From Okapia johnstoni (taxonomy: Eukaryota; Chordata; Mammalia; Artiodactyla; Giraffidae): a stretch of DNA of 64,000 bases. Both the position numbers and the translations under genes were made by a program. The stretch lies in contig CM044311.1 of assembly GCA_024291935.2 (NCBI GenBank), positions 21,289,001-21,353,000 on the forward strand. Direction: 5' to 3'. Shown here piece after piece: positions 1-11,715 of this stretch; the stretch's first letter is position 1, and every line of letters begins with the position of its first letter. The notes below the pieces were generated by a model, which was not told where the DNA came from, searched no databases, and worked only from the letters and a program-made list of their open reading frames with translations.

Positions 1-1092
1 GTACTCTCTCTCTCCTAAAGGTATCTGTAAATGAAAATATTCTGGATTGTATAAATATATATTTATATACAAAATATATATAATGTTTCCCAAAATATAA
101 ATGTATTCAAAATTAAAAAAAAATCATATTCAGAAAAATAGAATAAACTTAGATGGCTTTGTAACTTATCTCACACTAAAGATATTTATCATGAATAATG
201 TCATAAACTTATTATCAAAGATACATTATAAAATTCAATAGATGTGAAAAAAACCTTTCTCAGTATTTTTATATTTTATATATAGGTACTTTCATTTGCA
301 TTATCTTGATTTTTCACCTTTGCTTGGTCATAAATTAGAAAAAGTAAACTAAGTATTTGAGGGGGGAATTACCTAATATTAGATTTCTTAGAATATGATT
401 TAATTTGATTGACTTGTGATCTGGAAAAAGTAACAGCTTTGTTTAAATGTGTGTGAAATACAAGCGTAAGCATGCCTTAGCTCATAAGCATGATGAATTA
501 ACAAAGTATGAGATAGTTCTCTAGTCACTCATCTATGACTATCCGCTGTAACATCATAACTGATATTTTCTATTGAGCTATTTTTTTTTTGCTAACACTG
601 TATCCTACGAGACTAAGTTATATATTTGCATGAAATAGTATGCATTGCACATCAGAGTAATCTTTCAAATTTGTCACTTTCCAAAAGAGTAATAAATCAG
701 TGGATATATGTGATTTTGCTCCATTATTCAAACATAATCGGAGCACTGGAATATGTTGATTACATTTAGGTGAAACATGATTTATAGCCTTTGGATAAAA
801 CTCTACTGATATTGCCATCTCAATATTGTACTTCTTAATCTGTGTTATTTATTTTAAAACATATTCACATTTCAGAGAGAAGTAGTATATTCTAACTTCA
901 GTAATGGAGCATTAATTGTATAGTCATGTATGACATATGGTCTCACCAAATATTACCTGCAGAATTTCATGTATACATTTGTTTTTCCTCTCTGAGAAGT
1001 GTTCTTTAATAAGGCAGTGTACAGTATTATCACTGACAAAATTGGAGAGTATAAATATAAATCACAGAACCAGTTTTTATGCTTTATAGACA
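1..1092. other. Unassigned AT-rich DNA
   Basis: I see no gene, RNA or repeat that I can name here. The sequence is AT-rich with short A and T runs, and open frames stay below about 70 codons with no recognisable domain. It could contain old, decayed repeats that only a profile search would show. Confidence 0.5.
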
Positions 1093-1309
1093 ATGAAAGT
1101 GAAAATGTTAGTGGCTCAGCCCTGTCCAACTCTTTGCAACCCAATGGACTGTAGTCCGCCAGGCTTCTCTGTCCATAGGATTCTCCAGGCAAGAATACTG
1201 GAGTAAGTTACTGCTTCCTTCTCCAGTGGATCTTCCCGACCCAAGGACTGAACCTGGATCTCCTGCACTGCAGGTGGACTCTTTACCATCTAAGTCACCA
1301 AACCCAAAG
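1093..1309 (-). mobile_element. Bov-tA SINE, reverse strand
   Basis: Read on the minus strand it has the Bov-tA order: a tRNA-derived head (the reversed A and B box region lies near 1235-1305) followed by the Bov-A part that matches the BovB 3' tail. The diagnostic reversed words 'ccatggact'-like (here caatggact, 1142-1150), 'ttctccaggcaagaatactgg' in shortened form and 'cttctccagtggatcttccc' are present. Many substitutions show that the copy is not very recent. I found no clear target-site duplication. Confidence 0.9.
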
Positions 1310-2113
1310 ATACTCAAAAACTTAAGAAGGTTAACAAATGTAATTTTAGCAAATGTTCTGGGAGAAATATGCTCTTGGATATTTTCCCAAAATGTTTGAA
1401 TTGTTGGAGGAGAAATATTCTGTTTCCTGAATTATCTTTGGCCTCACAAGATCTCATTATCTCTTTTAAGCTCCCACTCCTATTTTTTCAAAGCCGTTCA
1501 ACATAAAGAATGTTAGAATCAAAATAGCCTGTTTACACTATATCTCACACAACCTAATAAAGAGACAAGGAAAAAATAAAGTAGTTTTTAAATTTCTTTG
1601 GAGATTTCATTGTTGGAATATATAGAATTTGGTGAAATTCAGTTGTTCTTGAACAAAAGCGTGTAGGTTGAAATCTTACTTCAAGAACTGCTAACTCTGT
1701 ACCTTGAATGCATTTATATACAGGAAGAGTTCTTGCATCATAAGTTTTTTGTGAGGACTAAAGAAATTTGTATATGTGACACATTTATATATGTGAAAAA
1801 CAGTGCTTGAAAATATAGAGTGTTTAAAAAAATGCTAAACTTAGTTTTACCTGGCTCCTTAGATATATACAAATCACCACAAGCATTGTTTTTTTTTCTA
1901 ATGTATATTGATTAGCACTTGTTCTATCTGTTAAAACATATGATCATGTCTTTTACAGGGGATAAAATATTTCTTCTATTAGAGTTCATTAATTGCTGTT
2001 GTTTTCTTCTGTAGAAATGTGGTATTGGATTGGTCAAGAGAAACTCTACCCAATGTCATTAACTCTCAGGTAGGAGAGACATATAAATCAAGGGAGAGCA
2101 TTTTTATTTCTTA

Positions 2114-2116
<3 letters not shown>
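1310..2116. other. Unassigned AT-rich DNA
   Basis: No gene or nameable repeat is visible between the Bov-tA and the TA microsatellite. Frames are short and composition matches the surrounding background. Confidence 0.45.

Positions 2117-2156
<40 letters not shown>
2117..2156. repeat. (TA)n microsatellite
   Basis: About 20 uninterrupted TA units directly abut a run of about 18 T. The T run is the reversed poly(A) tail of the L1 that follows. The microsatellite therefore sits at the 3' end of an L1 insertion, a common place for such repeats to arise. Confidence 0.97.
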
Positions 2157-2177
<21 letters not shown>

Positions 2178-3982
2178 TAGATGTGTAGTTGATGTACAAT
2201 ATTATGTTAGTTTCAAGTGTAGTAGATAATAACTTGCATACACTCTGTAATGATCACTATGATAAATCTAATAACTATCTGCTCACCTACAAAGTTATAG
2301 CATTATTGACTGTATTCCTTATCTGTGTGTTATACCTCTGTGACTTAATTATTACCTATATAGCTAAAGGTTTTTACCTCTTTATTCCCATCACCTAGTT
2401 TGCTACTCTTCCAACCCCCTCATTTGGGCTACCATCTATTTGTTCTCTGTATCAATGAGTCTGTTTTTATCTTGCATTTCTTGTTTTGTTTTTTAGATTC
2501 TACATATAAGTGAGACTGCACATTCTCTGACTTACTTCACTTAGCACAATACTGTCCAGATCTATCCATGTTGTTGCAAATGGCAAGATTTCACTTTTAT
2601 AGTGAAATATTATGCCACTGCACACATATACCATGTCTTATCTATTTCTCTATGAATGGACACTTTGATTGTTTCAATATCTTAATTATTGTACATAATA
2701 CTACAATTAACATTAAAGTGCATATATCTTTTAAAATTTTGTTTTCTTTAGATAAATACACAGAAGTGGAACAGCTGGATCACATAGCAATTCTACTTTG
2801 AAATTTTTGAGAAACTTCCATATGGTTTCCCATAGTGGTTGCACCTATTTATATTCCTATCAACAGTGCATGCACAAAGATTCCCTTTTCTCTGTGTTCT
2901 CACCAATACTTGTCGTCTGTCTTTTTGATAATAAAAAGTTCTGATGAGTTAAAGGTGATACCTCATTGTGGTTTTTCACATGTAATTCCCTGATAATTAA
3001 TGATGTTGAGCATATTTTTATGGAAATTTTGCCTTATGGATGTCTTCTTTGGAAAAAATATCTGTTCTTATCCTCTGCCCATTTTTTTTTAAGTAAGATT
3101 GTTTTTACAATGTTGAGTTGTATGAGTTCTGCATATATTTTGGATATCAATCCCTTGTTAGACATATCATTTGAAAATATCTTCTCTCATTCAATGGCTG
3201 TCTTTTATTTTGTTGAAAGTTTCCTTCCATGTGCAAAAACTTTTCTGTAGTACCATTTATTTACTTTAGCATTTTGTTGCCTTGCCTGAGGAGAAATATT
3301 TTTAAAAATGACCTATATCATTTGACTGATGTCAAAAAGGGTATAGCCTATGTTTTGTTTTAGAACTTTTCTGTACTCAAGTCTTACAAATAAGGCTTTA
3401 ATTCATTTTGAGTTTATTTTTTGTTTGGCATGAGAAAGTCCAATTTGGTTATTATGCATGTAGCTGTCCAGTTTTAAACACCACTTAGTGAAGATTTGGT
3501 CTCTTCCCAATTGTATAGTTTGGCCTCTGTTATCATAGATATTTGACTGTATAAGTATAGGTTTATTGCTGTATTTGCTTTTCTATTTCATTGATTTAGG
3601 CATCTACTTTTGTGTAGATGCCATAATGTTTCAATCACTGTAACTTTGTAATATAGTTTGAAGTCAAGAACTATGATATTTCAAACTTTACTATTTTTTC
3701 TCAAGAATGCTTTGGCTATTTGGGATCTTTTGTGTTTCTATACAATTTTTAGAAATATTTGTTCTTTTTATGTGAAAAATATCAAGGCATTTTGATAATG
3801 ATTACATTAAATCTGTAGATTGCCTTGGAGAATACTCTTATTTAAAAATATTAATTCATCCAATCCACAAGGTTGGTGTATCTTCCTGTTTGCTTGTTTT
3901 TTCAAACTCTTTCATCAGTGTGTTATAGTTTTTTGAGTACAAGATTTTTGCTTCCTTGGTTAGATTTATTTCTAGGATGTTG

Positions 3983-4331
3983 TTTTAGCTCAGTTTCTAA
4001 GTTGTGTTAAACTCGGCGACCCATGACCTGCAACATATCAGGCTTCCTTGTTCTTCACTATCTCCTGGAGTTGCTCAAACCCATATCCATTGAGTCAGTG
4101 ATGCCATCCAACCATTTCATCCTCTGTCACCCCCTTCTCCTCCTGACCTCAATCTTTCCCTGGATCAGGGTCTTTTCCAATGAGTTGACTCTTCACATCA
4201 GGTGGTCAAAATAATGGAGCTTCAGCATCAGTCCTTCCAATGAATATTCAAGGTTGATTCCCTTTAAGATTGACTGGTTCGATCGCCTTGCTGTCCAAGA
4301 ACCTCTCAAGAGTCTTCTCCAACACCAGCTA
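3983..4331 (-). mobile_element. BovB 3' end fragment, reverse strand
   Basis: The minus strand reads as the last roughly 350 bases of BovB, ending in the 'gagcgact' tail region at the left edge. It interrupts L1 sequence that resumes at about 4332 ('cttttgatgcaattgtaaat'). The frame at 4023-4214 is the antisense of this tail and not a gene. No clean target-site duplication was found. Confidence 0.88.
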
Positions 4332-4426
4332 TTCCTTTTGATGCAATTGTAAATGGGATTGCTTTCATTTTTCTTTCTGATAATTCATTGCTTTTGAATA
4401 AAATACAGCAAATTTCTAGAATTCAT

Positions 4427-4488
4427 CCTAGAATTTATAGAATTCTGCAAATTTATAGAATTCTATATCCTGAAAATTTATAGAATTC
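4427..4488. repeat. Short local repeat inside L1
   Basis: The word 'aatttatagaattc' occurs at about 4432-4445, 4450-4463 and 4475-4488, separated by 4 and 11 bases. It lies inside L1 ORF2-derived sequence and looks like a local expansion that is not part of the normal L1. Confidence 0.75.
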
Positions 4489-4581
4489 ATTTATTACTTC
4501 TAATGGTTTTATGGTAATGTCTCTAGGATTTTCTCTGTAGAGTATTATGTCATTGGCAAAAAGTGACAATTTTACTTCTTT

Positions 4582-4785
4582 GGCTTCTGTGGTGGCTCAG
4601 CTAGTAAAGTATCTGCCTGCTATGTGAGAGACCTGGGTTCAATTCCTGCATCAGGAAAATCCCTTGGAGAAGGAAACAGCAATCCACTCCAGTATTCTTG
4701 CCTGGAGAATCCTGTGGACTGAGGAGCCTGACAGGCTGCAGTTCATGGGACTGCAAGAGTCAGACACGATTTAGCACTATCTTTC
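4582..4785 (+). mobile_element. Bov-tA SINE, forward strand
   Basis: The tRNA-derived head is clear: A-box-like 'tggctcagctagtaaag' at about 4593 and B-box-like 'gggttcaattcc' at about 4635. It is followed by the Bov-A body ('ccactccagtattcttgcc') and the BovB-like tail ('gagtcagacacga'). It sits inside the L1 at 2157-8450 and so inserted after it. Confidence 0.93.
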
Positions 4786-5303
4786 AAATCGTAGATAGTG
4801 GATTGTTGTTATTTATTTCTCTTGTCTGATACTGTGGCTAAAATTTCCAATAGTATGTTGAATAACAGTGGTGAGAGTTGCACCTTTGTCTTGTTCCTTA
4901 GAGGATGTGCTTTTACATTTTCACTATGAGTCTGATGTTGAATATAGGTTTGTCACACTTGGCCTTTGCTATGTTGAGGTATGTTTCTTCTGAGGTCACT
5001 TTGTTGAGATTTTTTCATCATAAATTGTTGCTGAATTTTGTCAAAAGCTCTTTCTGAATTATTGAACTAATCATATAATTTTTATTCTTCAACTGGTCGA
5101 TGTAATGTATCACATTGTCTGATTTGTGGATATTGAATAATCCTTGCATCCTTGCAATACATCTCACTTGATCATGGTATGATGATCAACTTGATATGAA
5201 TCACTTCATATGAAACTTTCAATGTATTGTTGAATTCTACTTGCTAATATTTTGTTGAGGATTTTTGCATCATATTTATCAAAAGTTATATTGACCTGTA
5301 ATT

Positions 5304-5308
<5 letters not shown>

Positions 5309-5339
<31 letters not shown>
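5309..5339. repeat. (TG)n microsatellite
   Basis: About 15 TG units lie inside the reverse-strand L1 ORF2 sequence. Confidence 0.95.
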
Positions 5340-5345
<6 letters not shown>

Positions 5346-5990
5346 TGTGTTTGTCTCATTTTGGTATTGGTGTGATGCTGCTCTTATAAAATAAATTCAG
5401 AAGAATCCTTTCCTCTTCAATTTTTTTGGCATAGTTTGAGAAGGATGAGTATTAGCTTGTATTTAAAGTTTGGTAGTTTTCAAATGTGCAACCATTTAAT
5501 CTTGAGCTTGTTTATTGGGAGTTTTATATTATTGATTCAACTTCACTATTGGTAGTTGTTCTGTTCATTTTTTCATTTTTTCCTGATTCAGTCTTGGGAG
5601 ATTGTATTTTCCTGGGAATTAATCTAATTTTTCTAGATTGTTTATTTTATTGACATATAATTGTTTGAATTAATCTCTCAATCCTTTTTTTTTTCCTGTA
5701 ATGTCAGATGTAACTTCTCTTTCATTTCTGATTTCATTTTTTTCAGCTCACTCTTTTTTTTTTTTTCTTGCCAAGTATGGCCAAAGATTTATCAATTTTA
5801 TTTATCTTTTCAAAGATGTAGCTCTTAGTTTCATTGTTTTTTTTAACTTGCTTTTAGCTTCTATTTTATTTATTTCTGCTCCGATCTTTATCACTTTTTT
5901 CCTTCTACAAACTTTGGGTTTTGTTTGTTCTTTATATAGTTCCTTTTGGTGTAACTTTAGATTGTTTGAGGTTTTTGCTTGTTTAATTTT

Positions 5991-7365
5991 TATTTTTAAT
6001 TGGAGAATAATTGCTTAACAATATTGTGTTGGTTTCGGCCATACATCAAGATGAATCAGGCATAGGTACACATATGTCCCTTCCCTCTTGAACACCCCTC
6101 CTAACTCCCACCCTTCTAAGTTGTCACAGAGCACCAGTTTGAGCTCCATGAATCCTACAGCAAATTTCCATGGCTATCTAATTTGCATATGGTAGTATAT
6201 ATGTTTCACCATTACTCTTTCAATTTGTCCCTCCCTCTCCTTCCCCCACTGTGTCTGCAAGTCTGTTCTCTATGTCTGTGTCTCCACTGCTGCTCTGCAA
6301 ATAGATTCATCAGTATCATATTTCTAGATCCCATACATATTTATTAATATACAATATTTGTTTTCCTCTTTCCAACTTACTTCACTCTGTATAATAGGCT
6401 CTAGGTCCATCCACCTCATTAGAACTGACTAAAATGTGTTCCTTTTAATGGCTGAGTAATATTCCATTTTATATACATTCCACAGCTTCTTTATTCATTC
6501 ATCTGTCGATGGACATCTAGGTTGTTTCCATGTTCTAGCTATTGTAAATAGTGCTGCAATGACTATTGGGATACATGTGTCTTTTTTAATTATGGTTTCC
6601 TAAGGATATATGCCCAGTAGTGGGATTTTTGGGTCATGTGGTAGTTTTATTCCTAGTTTTTTAAGGAATCTCTATACTGTTATCCATATTGGCTGTATCA
6701 ATTTTCATTCCCACCAATAGTGCAAGAGGCTTCCTTTTTACCACACTCTCTCCAGCATTTATTATTTGTAGATTTCTTGATGATGGCCATTCTGTCTGGT
6801 GTGAGTTGATACCTCATTGTAATTTTTATTTGCATTTCTATAATAATGAGTGATGTTAAGCATCTTTTCATGTATTTATTAGCCATCTGTTTGTCTTCTT
6901 TGGAGAAATGTCTGTTTAGGTCATCTGCCCACTTTTGATTGGGTTGTTTGTTTTTCTCCTACTGAGCAGTATGAGCTGCTTGTGTATTTTGGAGATCGCT
7001 TCTTTGTCAGTAGATTCATTTGCTATTTTCTCCCATTCTGAGAGGTTTTTTTTTTTTTTTTAAATTAAGTTTTAATTTTTAACTTTAATTAGGCCCTACT
7101 TGGTTTATTTTTGTTTTTATTTCCATTGTTCTAGAAGGTGGGTCACAGATGATCTTGCTGTGATTTATGTCAGGGAGTACACTGTTTATGATATCCTCTA
7201 GGAGCTTTATAGTTTCTGGCCTTATATTTAAGTCTTTAATCCATTTTGAGTTTATTTTTGTGTATGGTGCTATGAGGTGTTCTAGTTTCATTCTTTTACA
7301 TCTAGCTGTCCAGTTTTCCCAGCAACACTTATTGAAAAGTCTGTGTTCTCTCCATGTAATCTAAT
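5991..7365 (-). mobile_element. Younger L1 3' end inside the old L1
   Basis: At 5991 the L1 series restarts: the minus strand again shows an L1 3' UTR (6010-6300) and then the ORF2 C-terminus. The minus-strand frame 6698-6886 has the L1 ORF2 C-terminal run with '[19 protein letters not shown]' and 'CWRECGKK'. The frame 7085-7291 continues ORF2 ('KDLNIRPETIKLLEDI'). There is a small disruption near 7040-7080 (T run and missing bases). It is truncated, with stops. Confidence 0.75.
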
Positions 7366-8573
7366 GTGTTAAGGCCAACATTTCCTTATTGATATTCGGT
7401 CTGATGATTTATTCATTGATATAACTGTGATGTTAAAGTCCCCTACTATTATTGTATTACTACTGTCACTTTTTCCCTCTATGTTTGTTAATATTGGCTT
7501 TATGTATTTGGATGCTCCTTTGTTGATTGTATGTATGTATACAATTGCTAAATCATCTTGTTGGATTGATCACTTTATTTTATACAATGTTCTTCTTTGC
7601 CTCTTCTTACAATATGTGTTTTAAAGTCTATGTTGTCTGATGTAGCTACTATAGCTTCCTTTTTGTTTCCATTTGAGTAAAATATCTATTTCCATCTGTT
7701 CACCTTCAGTCTTAATGTGCTTTTAGATCTGAAGTGAGTTACTTGTAGGTAGCATATGCATAGGCCTTTTCTTCTTTTATTCATTCAGCCACTCTATGTC
7801 TTTTAATTGGGGTATTTTGTCCATTTACATTTAAAATAATTATTCATAGGCATATACTTACTGCCATTTTGTTGATTATTTTCCAGTTGTTTTGGTAGTT
7901 TTATTGGTGGCGGTATTGGTGTTGGTAGTGTTCATATTTTGCTCTCTTCCTTTACGATTTGATAGCTATCTTCAATGTTATGCATAGAGTCCTTCTTCTT
8001 TATGTATGTTTGTTTGTATGTTGTAAGTTTTAGGTTTGTGATTACCATGAAGTTTACATTCAACAATGTACATGCACTTATTTTAAGTTGATGATCTCTT
8101 AAATTCAAACCATTTCTAACCAGCCTAATTTTTATTCCTCCTTCCCACTTTAAATGTTATTTTTGTCATATTTTGCATCTTTTTGTCTTGTACATCCCAT
8201 AATAATTTATTGAAGATATAGTTGATTTTACTGCTTCTGTCTTTTAAGCTTCTTAATAGCCATATGAGTGGTTGATTCATTCTCTACTGTATGTTTGACT
8301 TTACTAGTGATTTTGTTTTTAATTTTATGACTTTCATATTTCTGATTTTTGTCTTTTCTGCTTTGAGAAGTCACTTTAACATTACTTGTATAGCCAGTTT
8401 AGTGGTGTTGAACTCTTTTCCTTGGATAATATAGTAGAGGACTGCCTATGTATTCTTAAACCTATATACAAGATATTTATTAAAAATTAGAAATTATTTA
8501 ACTCTTTTTTTGTGAGTTTAGTAAATTATAATGTTAATGTTGAACAAGTAGTCTTATTCTATTAATAACTCAT

Positions 8574-8637
8574 GTGTATGGGTGTGATCAGTCGTGTCCA
8601 CCTCTTTGCTACCCCATGGACTGTAGCCCACCAGGCT
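8574..8637 (-). mobile_element. Bov-A/Bov-tA tail fragment
   Basis: About 64 bases match the reversed SINE/BovB tail ('cagtcgtgtccac', 'ccatggactgtagcccaccagg'). Both the head and most of the body are missing. Confidence 0.75.
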
Positions 8638-8718
8638 CAAATATTTGGGGAAAATATCCAATAGTATATTTCTCCCAGGGCTTTTGCTAAATAATTTTGC
8701 TAAGCACTTTTGCTAAGC

Positions 8719-8724
<6 letters not shown>

Positions 8725-8750
<26 letters not shown>
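8725..8750. repeat. (AT)n microsatellite
   Basis: About 13 AT units lie just upstream of the BovB fragment that begins near 8803. Confidence 0.95.
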
Positions 8751-8802
8751 TTCTGTCTATAAAGCATTTTAAAGAAACATTCTGTAATATTTATTAGAAT
8801 TA

Positions 8803-9350
8803 GAAGACAAAATTAGAGATGATTGCTTCTTGTCAGGAAAGCTATTACAAACCTAGGCAATGTGTTAAAAAGCAAAACATTACTTTAGCAATAGAGGTCC
8901 ATATAGTCAAGGCTATGGTCTTTCCACTAGTCATGTACAGTTTTGAGAGCTGGATGATAAAGAAGCCAGAGCACCGAAGAATTGATGTTTTTGAACTATG
9001 TTATCAGAGAAGACTCCTGAGAGTCCCTTGGAAAGCAAGGAGATCAAATTATTCAATCCTAAAAGAAATAATCCCTGAATATTCATTGGAAAGAGTGATG
9101 CTGAGGCCGAAGCTCCAATACTTTGGCCACCTGATGCAAACAGCTAACTCGTTGGAAAAGACCCTGATGCTGGGAAAGATAGCAGGCAGAAAGAGAAAAT
9201 GGTGACAGAAGATGAGATGGTTGGATGGCATAACCAATGCAATGGACATGAACTTGGGAAAACTCCAGGAGATAGTGACAGACAGAGAAGCCTGAAATGC
9301 TATGGCTGTGAAGAGTCAGACAGGACTTGGTGACTGACTGCCAACAACAA
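8803..9350 (+). mobile_element. BovB 3' part, forward strand
   Basis: About 550 bases of the BovB 3' end. The frame at 8819-9205 encodes the C-terminal region that follows the reverse transcriptase, recognisable by '[20 protein letters not shown]' and '[19 protein letters not shown]'. A stop at 9203-9205 replaces the usual '[10 protein letters not shown]' continuation, which is still readable as nucleotides to about 9300. It ends in a 'caacaacaac' tail, a BovB 3' end simple repeat. Strongly 5'-truncated and dead. Confidence 0.92.
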
Positions 9351-9776
9351 CACTTATTTATACTGTTTAATTTTGCTAATAATAAAATTATGCACTCCCT
9401 TATTAAGTATTGCTATTAATAGTTTTATTACATGTGAAACAGTTTGTGTATATATTTTTCAGTAGAGAAAAAGTTGATCCTAGAAGTAGCTGATATCATT
9501 ACCATTGTTAAATCTACACCTAACTACTTGTTTATTACTAAGGTTATTTTAAGCTCTTTATCTTTAATTATCCATCACTTCCCACATGAGATTACTATTT
9601 ATATCATTAGAAAACCAGAGTTATACATCCCTCTCACTTCCTAAATAAAGAGTAAATGAATATAAATAAAATTTCTATAAATGGTGTGTGTGTGAAAATG
9701 TATAAGCTTAGGATTATGGGAACATTTAAATCAATACACTAATGAGCCATGTCCTCTATACAACCAAATATTCACT

Positions 9777-10055
9777 GCTGCTGCTGCTGCTGCTAAGTCA
9801 CTTCAGTTGTGGCCTACTCTGTGCGAACTCATAGACAGAAGCCCATCAGGCTCCCCGGTCCCTGGGACTCTCCAGGCAAGAACACTGGAGTGGGCTGCCA
9901 TTTCCTTCTCCAGTGCATGAAAGTGAAAAGTGAAGGTGAAGTCGCTCAGTTGTGTTGCACTTTCAGCAACCCCATGGACTGCAGCCTACCAGGCTCCGCC
10001 ATCCATGGGATTTTCCAGGCAAGAGTACTGGAGTGGGGTGCCATTACCTTCTCTG
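9777..10055 (-). mobile_element. Bov-A2 SINE with 11-bp duplication
   Basis: A reversed Bov-A dimer: two Bov-A units joined by the 'agtgcatgaaagtgaaaagt' linker (9912-9931), with the (AGC)n tail seen as 'ctgctgctgctgct' at the left. A perfect 11-bp target-site duplication, 'aaatattcact', lies at 9766-9776 and 10056-10066. The frame at 9809-10096 is a chance reading frame through the SINE. Confidence 0.96.
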
Positions 10056-10161
10056 AAATATTCACTAGAGCCTCCTTATGCACTTCTGGAACCTAATTTA
10101 CAGTGTTGAGCCCACTTGTGGACAATTTAGCACAATGAAGCTTTAGTTAAACAATGTTTTT

Positions 10162-10387
10162 GAGTGGGTAGTCATTCCCTTCTCCAGGGGATCTTCCCTA
10201 CCCAGGAAACAAACCCAGGTCTCCTGCACTGCAGGCAGGTTATTTACCATCTGAACCCCCAGGAAAGCCCAAGAATCTAGAGTGGGTAGCCTATCATTTC
10301 TCCAGTGGATCTTCCCAACCCGGGAATCAAATCAGGGTCTTCTGCATTTCAGGCAGATTCTTTACCAGTTGAGCTACCAGGGAAGCT
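10162..10387 (-). mobile_element. Tandem Bov-tA head units, reverse strand
   Basis: Two tRNA-derived head units lie in the same reverse orientation. The first runs to the 'cccccaggaaagccc' end at about 10270. The second begins with 'aagaatctagagtgggtag' and ends at 'gagctaccagggaagct'. Each contains its own reversed B-box region ('gaaacaaacccagg' and 'gaatcaaatcaggg'). The Bov-A body and BovB tail are absent. The same layout occurs at 18888-19158. Confidence 0.85.
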
Positions 10388-10984
10388 AAAATTGTTAGGC
10401 AGATGTAAATAACTTTCCAACATTTCAAAAATAATATTAAGATTATTAGTAAAAGCATAACACAAAATTGTATTGTTTTTATCAGTTATGCTTCAAAGTG
10501 GAAAGAGATCTTTTGAGGCCCTCCAATTATGTCCTTTTAAGTAAACATATTTTTCTTCAGTAAATCCATAGAAGAAAACTTGCCACATCCTCTATGTTAT
10601 CCAATTTCAATAGTTTCTTTTCAAATAGCTTTCAATAAATTGTTATTAATCAATTTAGCTTCTTTCCTTATTTCAGGAAAATGAAAATGTGCTGGTAATA
10701 CTTTTTGTCATTATCGTGCTATATATTGAAATCAAATTACAGAATTCACTCCCCTCCCCAAGAATAATTCTAATCATCTCAAAAATCTTTTAATTTGATT
10801 AATAATTTAACAATATTTCTGCCTTTCCTTGAATCCATTACAGAGTTGTTCTTGATCAGAAAATGATACAATGAACAAATCTGATTTTGACCATTCTGAT
10901 AATGAAATGTCACATAAACAGTCATTAATGAATGTCTGTTCACCAGATGAATGATTAATTGAAATGATTAAACCCTTTGGCCAT
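10388..10984. other. Unassigned AT-rich DNA
   Basis: No gene or nameable repeat is visible. Composition is AT-rich and frames are short. Confidence 0.45.
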
Positions 10985-11150
10985 TAAGGCCAGAATCAGG
11001 CAACATAAGCTTGAACCTCAGTTTTAATTTCTTCATTTATTAAATGGCTTTTCTAATTGTAAATACTTAAAGGGCTTTTTTAAAAAGAAATTGCTATGGG
11101 TATAGCACCTAGAATAGTGACTGGTCAACAGTAATCAATGTAATAGCATG
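10985..11150 (-). mobile_element. Probable MIR SINE, reverse strand
   Basis: Decayed MIR-like order in reverse: 'gaacctcagttttaatttcttcatttattaaatgg' (shortened words 'cctcagtttt' and 'aaatgg' are diagnostic), then 'tagcacctagaatagtgactgg' resembling the MIR 'cacttagaacagtgcctgg' end. Heavily diverged, so the call is moderate. Confidence 0.55.
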
Positions 11151-11502
11151 TAATTTTGCAAATATTAAGATTTAAACAAGCAATAAAAAATAAATAGGAA
11201 TATATGATTTGCAAGTAAATGTGGATCTCTACAAGACAAGACTCCAAAACAAACAAACAAAACACTTTAGGCTTTAAATTGCTAGTCTTATATATTTTTA
11301 AAATGCATTAAAAAATACAAGAATTCCGATTTGTATGAAAATCTTTTCTTATATATTTATGCAATCCTATTCAATAAGAGTGTCTTATCAACCTCACTAT
11401 AAAAAAAATTCCTTAAAAAGATTAAAAAAAAAAAAAAAGAAAGTGTTTGAGTGTGTGATTTCACATTCCATCTCCTAGGCTATGCAGAGTGATTATGTAG
11501 GT

Positions 11503-11715
11503 CAGAGGTTTGCAAACAAAGCCTTTCACCCAGATTCATCTCAGTATTTCTTTTGTAAGTAAAATATTATTGGAAAATGGTCATGCCGATTTCTTTACAC
11601 ACCGTCTATGGCTGCTTTCATATTACCATATTAGAGTTGATCAGTTGTGAAAGAAGCCCATGATAGTGAAATGATTTAGTATCTGTTCCTTTATAAAAAA
11701 TGTTTACAGATACCT
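11503..11715 (-). mobile_element. hAT-Charlie-type MITE relic, reverse
   Basis: Reverse copy of the same short DNA transposon family as 42684-42898. Shared landmarks are 'tttgcaaac' at the left end, 'gtctatggctgctttcat' in the middle, 'gagttgatcagttgtga', and 'atctgttcctttata' near the right end. Termini are decayed and I see no convincing 8-bp duplication. It encodes nothing. Confidence 0.65.

Larger units (their letters stand above)
2157..8450 (-). mobile_element. Old L1 LINE, reverse strand, interrupted
   Basis: On the minus strand this runs from the poly(A) tail (T run 2157-2174) through the 3' UTR and ORF2 towards the endonuclease side of ORF2. L1 signatures seen in reverse include the block near 2490-2830 (tail of ORF2 and 3' UTR), the reverse transcriptase region at about 4790-5990, and the part before it at 7376-8450. 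Three later insertions split it: a BovB tail (3983-4331), a Bov-tA (4582-4785) and a younger L1 end (5991-7365). Frames are short and full of stops, so it is dead. The left end of ORF2 fades near 8450, and I see no ORF1. Confidence 0.85.

Noticed and set aside
5701..6018. 105-codon forward frame
   Set aside because: It is antisense to the reverse-strand L1 ORF2; Phe/Leu/Ser-rich composition is what an AT-rich antisense strand produces.
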